The notes under the pieces are model-generated. The model saw only the letters and a list, made by a program, of their open reading frames with translations. It had not been told where the DNA came from and searched no databases. From Vulcanimicrobiia bacterium (GTDB taxonomy: Bacteria > Eremiobacterota > Eremiobacteria > Baltobacterales > Baltobacteraceae), in NCBI GenBank assembly GCA_024281135.1, contig JAMXLG010000328.1, positions 1 through 18,905 on the forward strand: DNA of 18,905 nucleotides. The letters run 5' to 3'. A program made the position numbers and the translations under genes. Positions 7,732-14,573 of the stretch are shown here, piece after piece; position 1 is the stretch's first letter; the number at the start of each line of letters is the position of its first letter.

Positions 7732-8508
7732 TCAGCGCGTTCCGAACAAAATGAACGACAAGATGAAGTTCGAGATAAAGATCATGATGATCGAAAGCAC
7801 GACCGCGCCCGTTGTCGACGCACCCACGCCGGCGGCGCCGCCGCGCGTTCGCAAGCCTTGATAGGCGCCGACAAGTGCGATGATCGCGGCGAAGACCAGC
7901 GATTTCACTAACCCCTTCAACACGTCTTCGAACCCGATTGCTTGTCGCGCGGATGCGAGAAACGTGTCGTATGAAATATGCGCGTACGTCTGCGCAATCC
8001 ACATACCGCCGGCAATTGAGACGACGTCTCCGAATACGGTCAGTAACGGCAGCATCAGGAGCATTGCCAGGAGCCGCGGGACGACGAGAAATCGTGGAAC
8101 TTCAAGTCCCATCGACGTCAGCGCTTCGATTTGCTCGGTTACGACCATCGAACCGATCTCTGCGGCGATTGCCGCGCCGACGCGCCCCGCGACGACAACC
8201 GCGGTGAGCATCGGGCCCAATTCACGAACCGAGGCAAAAGCCACCGCTCCGCCGACGAGACTTCCGACACCGAACTGCACGGCTTGCACGGCCGACTCGA
8301 GCGAAATCACCATACCGGTAAAGAGCGATGTAAGGAGCACGATCGAGAGCGACTGCACGCCGAGGAAGTAACACTGGCTGATCGTTTCGATGAACCGGAT
8401 GCGCAAACGCACCATGAAACTCGATGACTCACCGGCCAGAATCACGATCCCGCCGGCGTATTCGAAGAACTCGATGGTTGCGCGCCCGAAGCGGTCGAGG
8501 ACCTTCAC
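7732..8508 (-). CDS. mlaE: Mla-type ABC transporter permease
   Basis: Integral inner-membrane permease of the MlaE (DUF140) family, partner of MlaF and the MCE protein. The 258 residues fit the family. It has a predicted amphipathic N-terminal helix and five or so hydrophobic segments (about 45-70, 85-110, 145-175, 198-220 and 228-254). The family hallmark lies at about 93-135: 'ELGPMLTAVVVAGRVGAA', followed by 'EIGSMVVTEQIEAL' and 'SMGLEVPRFLVVPR'. The start is GTG and shares one base with the stop of the upstream 111-aa gene (TAGTG), indicating tight coupling. No mlaB-like STAS gene is present, although MlaB stabilises MlaF in E. coli. Confidence 0.94.
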   Translation of the reverse strand: MKVLDRFGRATIEFFEYAGGIVILAGESSSFMVRLRIRFIETISQCYFLGVQSLSIVLLTSLFTGMVISLESAVQAVQFGVGSLVGGAVAFASVRELGPMLTAVVVAGRVGAAIAAEIGSMVVTEQIEALTSMGLEVPRFLVVPRLLAMLLMLPLLTVFGDVVSIAGGMWIAQTYAHISYDTFLASARQAIGFEDVLKGLVKSLVFAAIIALVGAYQGLRTRGGAAGVGASTTGAVVLSIIMIFISNFILSFILFGTR

Positions 8509-8843
8509 TAAACCTGCTGCTCCAGCGCCGTCAGATCGGCAAGCACGCCTTGTGTCGCTTCGATCCGTTTGACTGCGACACCGCGCTCTGCCGTCAAATT
8601 GAAAACGACTTGGTTCGCGTTTTCGAGCCGCCGGTCGACGTCGCGCAGATGTCCGCGTGCTTCGCGTTCGAAGGGCGTGAAGTACCGGCGAACGGCGTCG
8701 AGAAACTCTGCGCGGCCGCGTTCGTCGAGCGTACCGTTGCGCAGTGCTTCTTCTACTTTGAGTTGCGCGTTCTTCATCGCCCGGTCTGTGACGTGAAATG
8801 CGCCGACGCGCGCGACGAGCGCTCCAAATGCGTCTTCAGGCAT
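8508..8843 (-). CDS. Uncharacterised 111-aa helical protein between rph and mlaE
   Basis: I do not recognise this protein. It is highly charged and predicted all-helical, with long Glu/Arg/Lys/Leu stretches (about 20-60 and 62-110). It lacks a signal peptide, membrane segment or cysteine, so it is probably cytoplasmic. The ATG at 8843 was chosen because it overlaps the rph stop by 8 bases. An upstream in-frame ATG at 9008 would run 165 bases inside rph and give a low-complexity Arg/Ser-rich extension that looks like antisense-frame noise. Its stop shares a base with the mlaE GTG. This position, coupled to the permease gene, makes a role with the Mla ATPase complex or in expressing the permease conceivable, but nothing in the sequence proves it. 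Confidence 0.7.
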   Translation of the reverse strand: MPEDAFGALVARVGAFHVTDRAMKNAQLKVEEALRNGTLDERGRAEFLDAVRRYFTPFEREARGHLRDVDRRLENANQVVFNLTAERGVAVKRIEATQGVLADLTALEQQV

Positions 8844-9585
8844 GCGCCCCCGCTGAAACCGGAACGCCCGCGTTTGCAAGCACGCTGCGTTGCGCGTCGA
8901 AGAGCGAGCGGATGCCGCGCTCCGCGAGAGCCAACATCGTGTCGAGTTCGCGTCGATCGAACGGCGCCGCTTCGGCCGTTCCTTGAATCTCGACGTATTT
9001 GCCGGCATCGGTCATGAACACGTTCATATCGGTATGGGCTTGACTATCCTCGTCGTACGCAAGATCGAGCAGCGGCGTACCCGCGACAATGCCGACGCTC
9101 GTGGCCGCAATCATGCCCGTTAGCGGCCATTTCGATCCGCCGAAACTCTCGGTTGCACGCAGCGCGAGCGCAAGCGCAACATAGGCGCCGGTGACGGATG
9201 CTGTTCGCGTTCCGCCGTCTGCCTGCAGCACGTCGCAGTCGATCCAAACGGTGCGTTCGCCGAGCCTTGCGGTATCGGTAACGGCTCGCAGTGCGCGGCC
9301 GATGATCCGCTGAATTTCATGCGTGCGCCCGCCTACGCGTCCCTTTGCCGACTCGCGCTGTGTCCGCTCTTGCGTCGCGCGCGGCAACATCGCGTACTCG
9401 GCGGTCACCCACCCGAGGCCGCGGCCCTTCAGCCATTGCGGCACTTTCTCTTCCACCGTCGCCGCGCATAACACGCGCGTATTGCCAACCGTGATCAGCA
9501 CGCTGCCTTCGGCGTATTTGAGAAAACCCGGTTCGATAGAAACCGGGCGAAGTTCATCGGGCCTCCGCCCGTCGGACCGCATCAT
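8836..9585 (-). CDS. rph: Ribonuclease PH
   Basis: Phosphorolytic 3'-to-5' exoribonuclease that trims tRNA 3' ends and acts in RNA turnover, working as a ring hexamer in the cytosol. The 249 residues match the family. Conserved blocks run from start to end: '[12 protein letters not shown]' (4-15), '[12 protein letters not shown]' (34-45), '[19 protein letters not shown]' (53-71), '[21 protein letters not shown]' (starting at 82), phosphate-site 'GGTRT' (124-128), '[14 protein letters not shown]' (179-192) and 'VEIQGTAE' (198-205). Two adjacent ATGs (9585 and 9582) could start it. In many bacteria rph is followed by the XTP/ITP pyrophosphatase gene rdgB. Here it is followed, with an 8-base overlap, by a small helical protein and mlaEFD. 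Confidence 0.96.
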   Translation of the reverse strand: MMRSDGRRPDELRPVSIEPGFLKYAEGSVLITVGNTRVLCAATVEEKVPQWLKGRGLGWVTAEYAMLPRATQERTQRESAKGRVGGRTHEIQRIIGRALRAVTDTARLGERTVWIDCDVLQADGGTRTASVTGAYVALALALRATESFGGSKWPLTGMIAATSVGIVAGTPLLDLAYDEDSQAHTDMNVFMTDAGKYVEIQGTAEAAPFDRRELDTMLALAERGIRSLFDAQRSVLANAGVPVSAGAHA

Positions 9586-9604
9586 ATCGGGCAGGAGTGT
9601 TCGC

Positions 9605-9784
9605 TTATTCGGAGCGCGCTGCCTCGTCTTCTGTTAGACGGTCGTAAATGTGGCGCGCATACCACTGCGGCCAATCCGGATCGGCATGGCCCAAACTCTT
9701 TTCGTACCCCGCATGCGCGCGCTCGGCTTCACGCAGCAAGTCGGCGAGGCGCGCGACCGGATTCTCGCCTAGATCCAGTTGCAT
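9605..9784 (-). CDS. Uncharacterised 59-aa protein with a '[12 protein letters not shown]' motif
   Basis: Small acidic protein, no membrane segment or signal. The N-terminal half is a helix-like stretch (about 9-33) and the C-terminal half holds '[16 protein letters not shown]' (35-50), which resembles W-P-x-W-Y-A-x-x-I motifs that I recall in small hypothetical proteins of soil bacteria. I cannot name a function. It starts 16 bases after the PAS gene stop and ends 19 bases before rph, in the same direction, so it belongs to the same transcript. The ATG at 9784 is the only plausible start that avoids a large overlap with the PAS gene. The Shine-Dalgarno is weak (GGGTG). Confidence 0.62.
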   Translation of the reverse strand: MQLDLGENPVARLADLLREAERAHAGYEKSLGHADPDWPQWYARHIYDRLTEDEAARSE

Positions 9785-9800
9785 GCACCCATTGTTGCGC

Positions 9801-10142
9801 CTATGGGACAGGCTCGCAATACCCCGCCCAAGACGAAATCGATTGACCCTCGCGCACGGGAACCGCAACGCCTTGGAACGGCCGGAAGATTCCGTCTTGC
9901 CCGAGCAGACGGAAGCTGATCGTATAGCTGTCCGCTCCCAAAACACGCGATGACCACATTGCACGCACGAGCGGTTGATCGTCCGGATGAACGCACGCGA
10001 TCCATGCATCGGCGCTCCCACAGACTTCTTTATCCGGGACGCCCGTATAGCGCACCCAATCGCGATTGAAGAACGTAATGCGCCCGCTCGCATCTGCGGT
10101 CCAGCGAATCGTAACAGAATCTGCCGGCCTAGATATCATCAT
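9801..10142 (-). CDS. Stand-alone PAS-domain protein
   Basis: The 113-residue protein is essentially a single PAS fold of the PAS_3 type. Visible marks are 'WTADASGRITFFNRDW' (14-29), 'YTGVP' (32-36), 'VHPDDQPLVRAMW' (51-63) and the strand pair around 'ISFRLLGQDGIFRPFQG' (75-91). There is no kinase, GGDEF, HTH or other output domain, no membrane segment, and one cysteine pair too far apart (C41, C50) to call a cofactor site. It may be a small ligand- or redox-sensing partner, or a remnant of a larger sensor. The downstream 59-aa gene and rph follow closely. The start is supported by a GAGGTG Shine-Dalgarno seven bases upstream. Confidence 0.8.
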   Translation of the reverse strand: MMISRPADSVTIRWTADASGRITFFNRDWVRYTGVPDKEVCGSADAWIACVHPDDQPLVRAMWSSRVLGADSYTISFRLLGQDGIFRPFQGVAVPVREGQSISSWAGYCEPVP

Positions 10143-10149
10143 GTCGAGA

Positions 10150-10155
10150 CACCTC
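10150..10155 (-). promoter_or_regulatory. Shine-Dalgarno of the PAS gene
   Basis: On the minus strand this reads GAGGTG, seven bases before the ATG at 10142. It selects that ATG over the second, adjacent ATG at 10139 and is one of the best ribosome sites in the window. Confidence 0.6.
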
Positions 10156-10208
10156 GCTCACTAGCCTTGTGCCCGCACGCTAGCGCCGCTAAACGGTGGG
10201 CAGGCAGC

Positions 10209-12047
10209 TTACTCGACGGTGACGGTTTTTGCTAGATTGCGCGGTTGATCGACGTCCTTACCCTCGATATCGGCTATGTGATACGCCAATAATTGTAGCG
10301 GGATGACGTTGACGATGGGAGAGAGCAACTCGTCGACTTTCGGAACCCAGAAGACATAATCGGCGACGCTGCGCGCTTCTTCATCGCCGTGATTGGCGAC
10401 GACGATAATCGGAGCTTCGCGTGCTTTCGACTCCATCAAGTTCGAGAGAATCTTTTCGCGAATGCGACCATCAGTCATGATGCCGATCACCGGCGTTTCG
10501 GTGTCGAGCAGCGCGATCGGACCGTGCTTCATTTCACCCGCGGCGTAGCCCTCGGCATGAATGTAGCTGATCTCTTTGAGTTTGAGCGCGCCTTCCAAAG
10601 CGGTCGGATAGTTGATGTAGCGCCCGATGAAAAGGCAGCTGCGCATCTTGCGGATCTTGCGCGCGACGTCGCGAATATAATCCGACGTGTTCAGCACGAC
10701 GTCGACCGACGCCGGCAACAACTTCGTGTTTGCGCCGATCTCTTTGAGACGCGCGGGATCGACTGTACCACGAACCTTTGCCATGTAGAGCGCGAAGAGC
10801 GTCATCGCGGTTACTTGAGAGACATAGGTTTTCGTTGCCGCTACGCCGATTTCGGGACCGCCGCGCGTATAAAGCGTTCCGTCGGCAATACGCGTTAAAT
10901 GCGAGCCGAGCACGTTGCAGATGCCGAGAATCGAGGTGCCGGCATCCTTGGCAATGCGCACGGCTTCGATGGTGTCGGCTGTTTCACCCGATTGCGACAT
11001 CGCGATGACAAGCGCCGTCGGATCGATTACCGGATCGCCGTAACGGAACTCACTTGCGAGTTCCATTTCAACGGGCAGCTTGACGAGCGAACGCAGCAGA
11101 TACATGCCGACCATGCCGGCGTGGTATGCCGTGCCGCAGCCGGTGATCGCAATTTTTGAAATGTCGCGCAGACGTTCGTCCGGGATATCGATCTCCGCGC
11201 CGAGGTGCACGTGCCCGTCTTCGTCGATGCGGCCCGCCAACGTCTCTTTGATGACGTTGGGTTGCTCGAAGATTTCCTTGAGCATGAAGTGCTTGTATCC
11301 GCTCTTTTCAGCGGAGGTCGCATCCCAGGTAACGTTGATCACATCGCGCGCGATGGGCGTGCCGTCATAGCGCATCAAGCGATAGCCGTTGCGGCTGACC
11401 ACGACCATTTCGCCTTCTTGCAAAATGATTTCGCGACGCGTGTACGGCAGAATCGCCGGCGTATCGGACGCCACGTACATTTCACCTTCGCCGATACCGA
11501 CGACGAGTGGGCTTGCACCGTTACGCGCAAAGACCAGTTCCTCGGGCGTGTCGCTCGAGATGACGCCGAGCGCATAGGCGCCGCGTACTTCGGCGAGCGT
11601 TTTACGAACCGCGACCTCGAGATCGCCGTCGTAATGCATCTCGATGAGGTGCGCGAGCACTTCGGTGTCGGTCTCACTATTGAAGACGTGGCCGAGCTCG
11701 ATGAGCTTCGCGCGCAGTGGCGCGTAGTTCTCGATGATGCCATTGTGCACGACGGCAATATTGCCGGTGCAATCCATGTGCGGATGCGCGTTGGCGTCGT
11801 TGGGACGGCCGTGCGTGGCCCAACGCGTGTGCCCCACCCCGACTGAGCCGGCGATCTGGCCGCCATTCTTCAGGCGCTCAGCAAGACGGGAGAGTTTGCC
11901 CTCCGCCTTCGTCCCGGTCAGGGCGCCGCGTTCGTCGATCACGGCGATGCCTGCGCTGTCGTACCCCCGGTACTCCAGTCGCGCTAGCGAATCCAAAATA
12001 ATGGGAACGCTATCGCGCTCTCCGATATAACCTACGATCCCGCACAT
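10209..12047 (-). CDS. glmS: Glutamine-fructose-6-phosphate aminotransferase (isomerizing)
   Basis: Makes glucosamine-6-phosphate from fructose-6-phosphate and glutamine, the first committed step towards UDP-GlcNAc for peptidoglycan and lipid A. It is a 612-aa cytosolic enzyme, the usual length. The N-terminal class-II glutaminase domain begins 'MCGIVGYIG', with nucleophile Cys2 exposed after Met removal, and includes 'HTRWATHG' and 'NAHPHMD'. Two SIS sugar-isomerase domains follow, with 'ITGCGTAYHAG' and 'GPEIGVAATKTY' in the first and 'YAAGEMKHGPIAL' in the second. The C-terminus 'DVDQPRNLAKTVTVE' is the family signature tail. An AGGAT Shine-Dalgarno lies about seven bases before the ATG. 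The 50-base leader after rpoZ is too short for a glmS ribozyme, so any control by glucosamine-6-phosphate would be by another route. Confidence 0.97.
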   Translation of the reverse strand: MCGIVGYIGERDSVPIILDSLARLEYRGYDSAGIAVIDERGALTGTKAEGKLSRLAERLKNGGQIAGSVGVGHTRWATHGRPNDANAHPHMDCTGNIAVVHNGIIENYAPLRAKLIELGHVFNSETDTEVLAHLIEMHYDGDLEVAVRKTLAEVRGAYALGVISSDTPEELVFARNGASPLVVGIGEGEMYVASDTPAILPYTRREIILQEGEMVVVSRNGYRLMRYDGTPIARDVINVTWDATSAEKSGYKHFMLKEIFEQPNVIKETLAGRIDEDGHVHLGAEIDIPDERLRDISKIAITGCGTAYHAGMVGMYLLRSLVKLPVEMELASEFRYGDPVIDPTALVIAMSQSGETADTIEAVRIAKDAGTSILGICNVLGSHLTRIADGTLYTRGGPEIGVAATKTYVSQVTAMTLFALYMAKVRGTVDPARLKEIGANTKLLPASVDVVLNTSDYIRDVARKIRKMRSCLFIGRYINYPTALEGALKLKEISYIHAEGYAAGEMKHGPIALLDTETPVIGIMTDGRIREKILSNLMESKAREAPIIVVANHGDEEARSVADYVFWVPKVDELLSPIVNVIPLQLLAYHIADIEGKDVDQPRNLAKTVTVE

Positions 12048-12097
12048 ATGAACATCCTATAGGTGAGACCAGGGGTCTGCCGAGAGCCGTTCGGCGG

Positions 12098-12370
12098 CTA
12101 CTTGATACCCTCTTTAGTCCTGTGGTATGCAATCGCTCCCTCGGCGATTTCGTCGAGCGCAATCGACACGGGCTTGTTCGGGTTAATCGTGTCCTTATCG
12201 ACCAGTGGCTCGCTCGCAAAGTACTCGCGGCGATCGGAAGGCGGCAGCTGCTGCACGCGGATCCAGTTGTTCAGCTGGCGGGCGCGCTTGGTGACTATAT
12301 TAACGAGACTGAATTTCGAATCCGCATGCTTGAGCAGGGCGTCGAGGTCTCCAAAAACCGTCTTTGACAT
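12098..12370 (-). CDS. rpoZ: RNA polymerase omega subunit
   Basis: Small subunit that helps assemble and stabilise RNA polymerase by clamping beta'. It has 90 residues, typical for omega. The conserved core is 'SKFSLVNIVTKRARQLN' (18-34), followed by 'SIALDEIAEGAIAY' (69-82). A clear AAGGAAC Shine-Dalgarno precedes the ATG. It lies 19 bases after gmk, the widely conserved gmk-rpoZ pairing, and 50 bases before glmS on the same strand. In proteobacteria omega contributes to ppGpp binding; whether this one does cannot be seen. Confidence 0.92.
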   Translation of the reverse strand: MSKTVFGDLDALLKHADSKFSLVNIVTKRARQLNNWIRVQQLPPSDRREYFASEPLVDKDTINPNKPVSIALDEIAEGAIAYHRTKEGIK

Positions 12371-12389
12371 TCTGTTCCTTGTAACGTAA

Positions 12390-13010
12390 TTAGGTCAGTT
12401 CGAAGTTGTTCAACGAATCGTCGCCCCAGCGGTGAATGCGGAAGCGTTCCGCTTGCAATATCGCGTGCAAGTCGCGAATGGCATCCTCCTTGCGACCCTC
12501 CTCGTTGATGAGGATGTAATCGAAATTCCGGATGAATTTCATTTCCTGATGCGCGATCTCGAGCCGCCGCGCGATCTCCTCGTTCGTCTCGGTCCTCCGC
12601 GCCAACAGGCGGTCGCGGAGATGCGAGAACTTGTCGGGAACGAGGAAGATCAAGACTGCGTCAGGATACGCGTTCTTGATCGCAAGCGCGCCGTTGACTT
12701 CGGGCTTCATGATGAGGTCGTAGCCCTCAGCCAACGTTTTTTGCACGAAGTCCTGCGGCGTACCGTAGAGGTTGCCGTTGTACTCGCGCCACTCGAGAAA
12801 CCCGTTCGATTGTACCCGTTCTTCAAACGTTGCGCGATCTAAAAAGAAGTAGTGCTCGCCCTCGACCTCGCCCTTACGCGGGTCTCGGGTGGTCGAAGAA
12901 ACGGAGTACCGCAGCCGAGGCATGCGTTCAAGCAAGGCTTCGACTAACGTATCCTTACCGGCCCCGGAAGGACCTGACACGACGAAGAGCAGCCCGGGCC
13001 CGGTGATCAA
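12390..13010 (-). CDS. gmk: Guanylate kinase
   Basis: Phosphorylates GMP to GDP with ATP, in guanine nucleotide supply. The 206 residues are normal. The P-loop 'GPSGAGKDT' is at 13-21. The GMP-binding region is 'SVSSTTRDPRKGEVEGEHYFF' with R42 and the following Glu residues, and 'FLEWREYNGNLYGTP' (71-85). The start is TTG at 13010. An upstream in-frame stop leaves no ATG or GTG available, and a GGAG Shine-Dalgarno sits five bases before the TTG. An out-of-frame ATG 11 bases upstream runs into a stop after four codons. The 72 bases shared with the divergent acyl-CoA synthetase must hold both promoters, but I see no good -35/-10 pair. rpoZ follows. Confidence 0.96.
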   Translation of the reverse strand: MITGPGLLFVVSGPSGAGKDTLVEALLERMPRLRYSVSSTTRDPRKGEVEGEHYFFLDRATFEERVQSNGFLEWREYNGNLYGTPQDFVQKTLAEGYDLIMKPEVNGALAIKNAYPDAVLIFLVPDKFSHLRDRLLARRTETNEEIARRLEIAHQEMKFIRNFDYILINEEGRKEDAIRDLHAILQAERFRIHRWGDDSLNNFELT

Positions 13011-13015
13011 ACGAA

Positions 13016-13019
13016 CTCC
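13016..13019 (-). promoter_or_regulatory. Shine-Dalgarno that fixes the TTG start of gmk
   Basis: Minus-strand GGAG, five bases before the TTG at 13010. There is no in-frame ATG or GTG between this and the upstream in-frame stop, so the site decides the start. Confidence 0.6.
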
Positions 13020-13082
13020 ATCGAAGAGAACGGCAGCGCGAAAGCAGCATCATTTCCAAACCGCCGGAGAGGAAACCTGGTC

Positions 13083-14573
13083 ATGGCTCTATCGCTCGCC
13101 TCTACGCTTGCAGAATCAGCCCTTCGGCACCCCGATCGTACCGCCGTCGTCTTCGGCGCCGAGCGGATACTTTATAGAGAGCTATGGGAGCGGGCGCGGC
13201 GTTACGCAGCCTTCTTCCGCCGCCAGGGCGTAGTGCCGGGCGACCGGGTCGCAATTCTGCTGCTCAACACCCCCGATTTCCCGGCGGCGTATTACGGCGT
13301 ACTCGCTGCAGGGGCCGTCGTCGTCCCGGTCCACGCGCTACTGACGGCCGGGGAAATCGCCTTTATCCTCACCGATGCCGGGGCGAAGCTGCTCGTCTGC
13401 GCGCCGCAACTCGCCGCCGTCGGCCGCGCCGCTTGCGACGCGGCTGGGACGTTGTTCGTCGAGGCCGGCGAGCCCGACGATAAGCCAATCGAGTATTTGA
13501 CCCTCCGGGACGCCGAGGACGACGCCGTCGTGCTCTATACTAGCGGCACGACGGGACGCCCGAAGGGCGCCGTGCTGACGCAAAACAATCTCGTCCTCAA
13601 CGCGACGGTCAGCGCACACGATCTGTTCGAGGTCACCCACGAAGACGTGCTGCTTGCCGCATTGCCCCTCTTTCACGCGTTCGGACAGACGTGCGTGATG
13701 AACACGGCGTTTCGTGTCGGCGCCTCGTTGGTACTGATGCCGCGCTTTGACGGTGATGCTGCGCTGCAACTGATGGTCGATCGTGAAGTCACGATCTTCG
13801 AAGGCGTTCCGACAATGTACATCGCGCTGCTTGATGCGGCGCGCAAAAACGCGGCTCGTCCGCCGCTTCGTGTGTGCGCTTCCGGCGGCGCGGCGATTCC
13901 GGTCGCCGTGTTGGAGAAATTCGAAGAGATCTTCGGCGCACCGATTTATGAAGGCTACGGGCTCTCGGAGACGTCGCCGGTTGCGAGCTTTAATCAGCGT
14001 GAATTCGGCCGAAAGGCAGGAACGGTCGGCTGCGGGATTTGGGGCGTTGAACTCGCGATTTCGAATGCTGAACGCGACGATCGCATCGAACTTCTTCCGC
14101 CGGGCGAACTCGGCGAAATCGTCATACGCGGCCACTGCGTTTTCAAGGGCTATTTGAATAATCCTGAAGCGACACGCGCAGCGATCGTTGACGGCTGGTT
14201 TCGAAGCGGCGATCTCGGGATGAAGGACGAGGATGGCTTCGTCACCATCGTCGATCGTAAGAAAGACATGATCATTCGCGGCGGCTTCAACGTCTATCCG
14301 CGTGAGGTCGAAGAAGTGTTGATGCGCCATCCGGCGGTGAAGCAAGTCGCGGTCATCGGCGTACCGCACGAGACGCACGGCGAAGAAATCGTTGCGGTGG
14401 TGTTGTGCCATGACGCACAAGATATTACTGCCGAAACGCTTATCGCGTGGTCGCAGGAACATCTTGCGCGTTACAAGTACCCGCGCCACGTGCACTTCAT
14501 CGAAGCAATGCCGCTTGGGCCCAGCGGAAAAGTCTTGAAACGCGTTCTTCGCGAGCGCGTTTATGCGCACTGA
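13083..14573 (+). CDS. Acyl-CoA synthetase / long-chain fatty acid-CoA ligase (ANL superfamily)
   Basis: Adenylate-forming enzyme that activates a carboxylic acid, probably a fatty acid, through an acyl-AMP to acyl-CoA. The 496 residues are at the compact end of the family. The P-loop-like A3 motif 'YTSGTTGRPKG' is at 152-162, A5 'YGLSETSP' at 292-299, A7 'RSGDLG' at 374-379, the hinge A8 'DRKKDMIIRGGFNVYP' at 391-406, and A10 'PSGKVLKR' at 480-487 with catalytic K483. A strong purine-rich ribosome site (GGAGAGGAA) precedes the ATG. It is divergent from gmk and overlaps the next gene by 11 bases. It has no signal or membrane helix. Acid chain length cannot be read from the sequence; short- or aromatic-acid ligases share these motifs. 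Confidence 0.9.
   Translation: MALSLASTLAESALRHPDRTAVVFGAERILYRELWERARRYAAFFRRQGVVPGDRVAILLLNTPDFPAAYYGVLAAGAVVVPVHALLTAGEIAFILTDAGAKLLVCAPQLAAVGRAACDAAGTLFVEAGEPDDKPIEYLTLRDAEDDAVVLYTSGTTGRPKGAVLTQNNLVLNATVSAHDLFEVTHEDVLLAALPLFHAFGQTCVMNTAFRVGASLVLMPRFDGDAALQLMVDREVTIFEGVPTMYIALLDAARKNAARPPLRVCASGGAAIPVAVLEKFEEIFGAPIYEGYGLSETSPVASFNQREFGRKAGTVGCGIWGVELAISNAERDDRIELLPPGELGEIVIRGHCVFKGYLNNPEATRAAIVDGWFRSGDLGMKDEDGFVTIVDRKKDMIIRGGFNVYPREVEEVLMRHPAVKQVAVIGVPHETHGEEIVAVVLCHDAQDITAETLIAWSQEHLARYKYPRHVHFIEAMPLGPSGKVLKRVLRERVYAH

Noticed and set aside
8844..9008. N-terminal extension of the 111-aa protein to an upstream ATG
   Set aside because: It would overlap rph by 173 bases, and the added residues are Arg/Ser-rich with no resemblance to the downstream helical part.
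10143..10208. Terminator between glmS and the PAS gene
   Set aside because: I found only CTAG-type short palindromes and no GC-rich stem with a T-run, so transcription may continue from glmS into the PAS gene.
12066..12078. Small perfect hairpin AGACC-AGG-GGTCT between rpoZ and glmS
   Set aside because: The stem is only five pairs with a three-base loop and no T-run follows on either strand, so it does not qualify as a terminator or riboswitch.
12048..12097. Possible glmS ribozyme upstream of glmS
   Set aside because: Only 50 bases separate rpoZ and glmS, too short for the ribozyme (about 150 bases or more), and no core element is visible.
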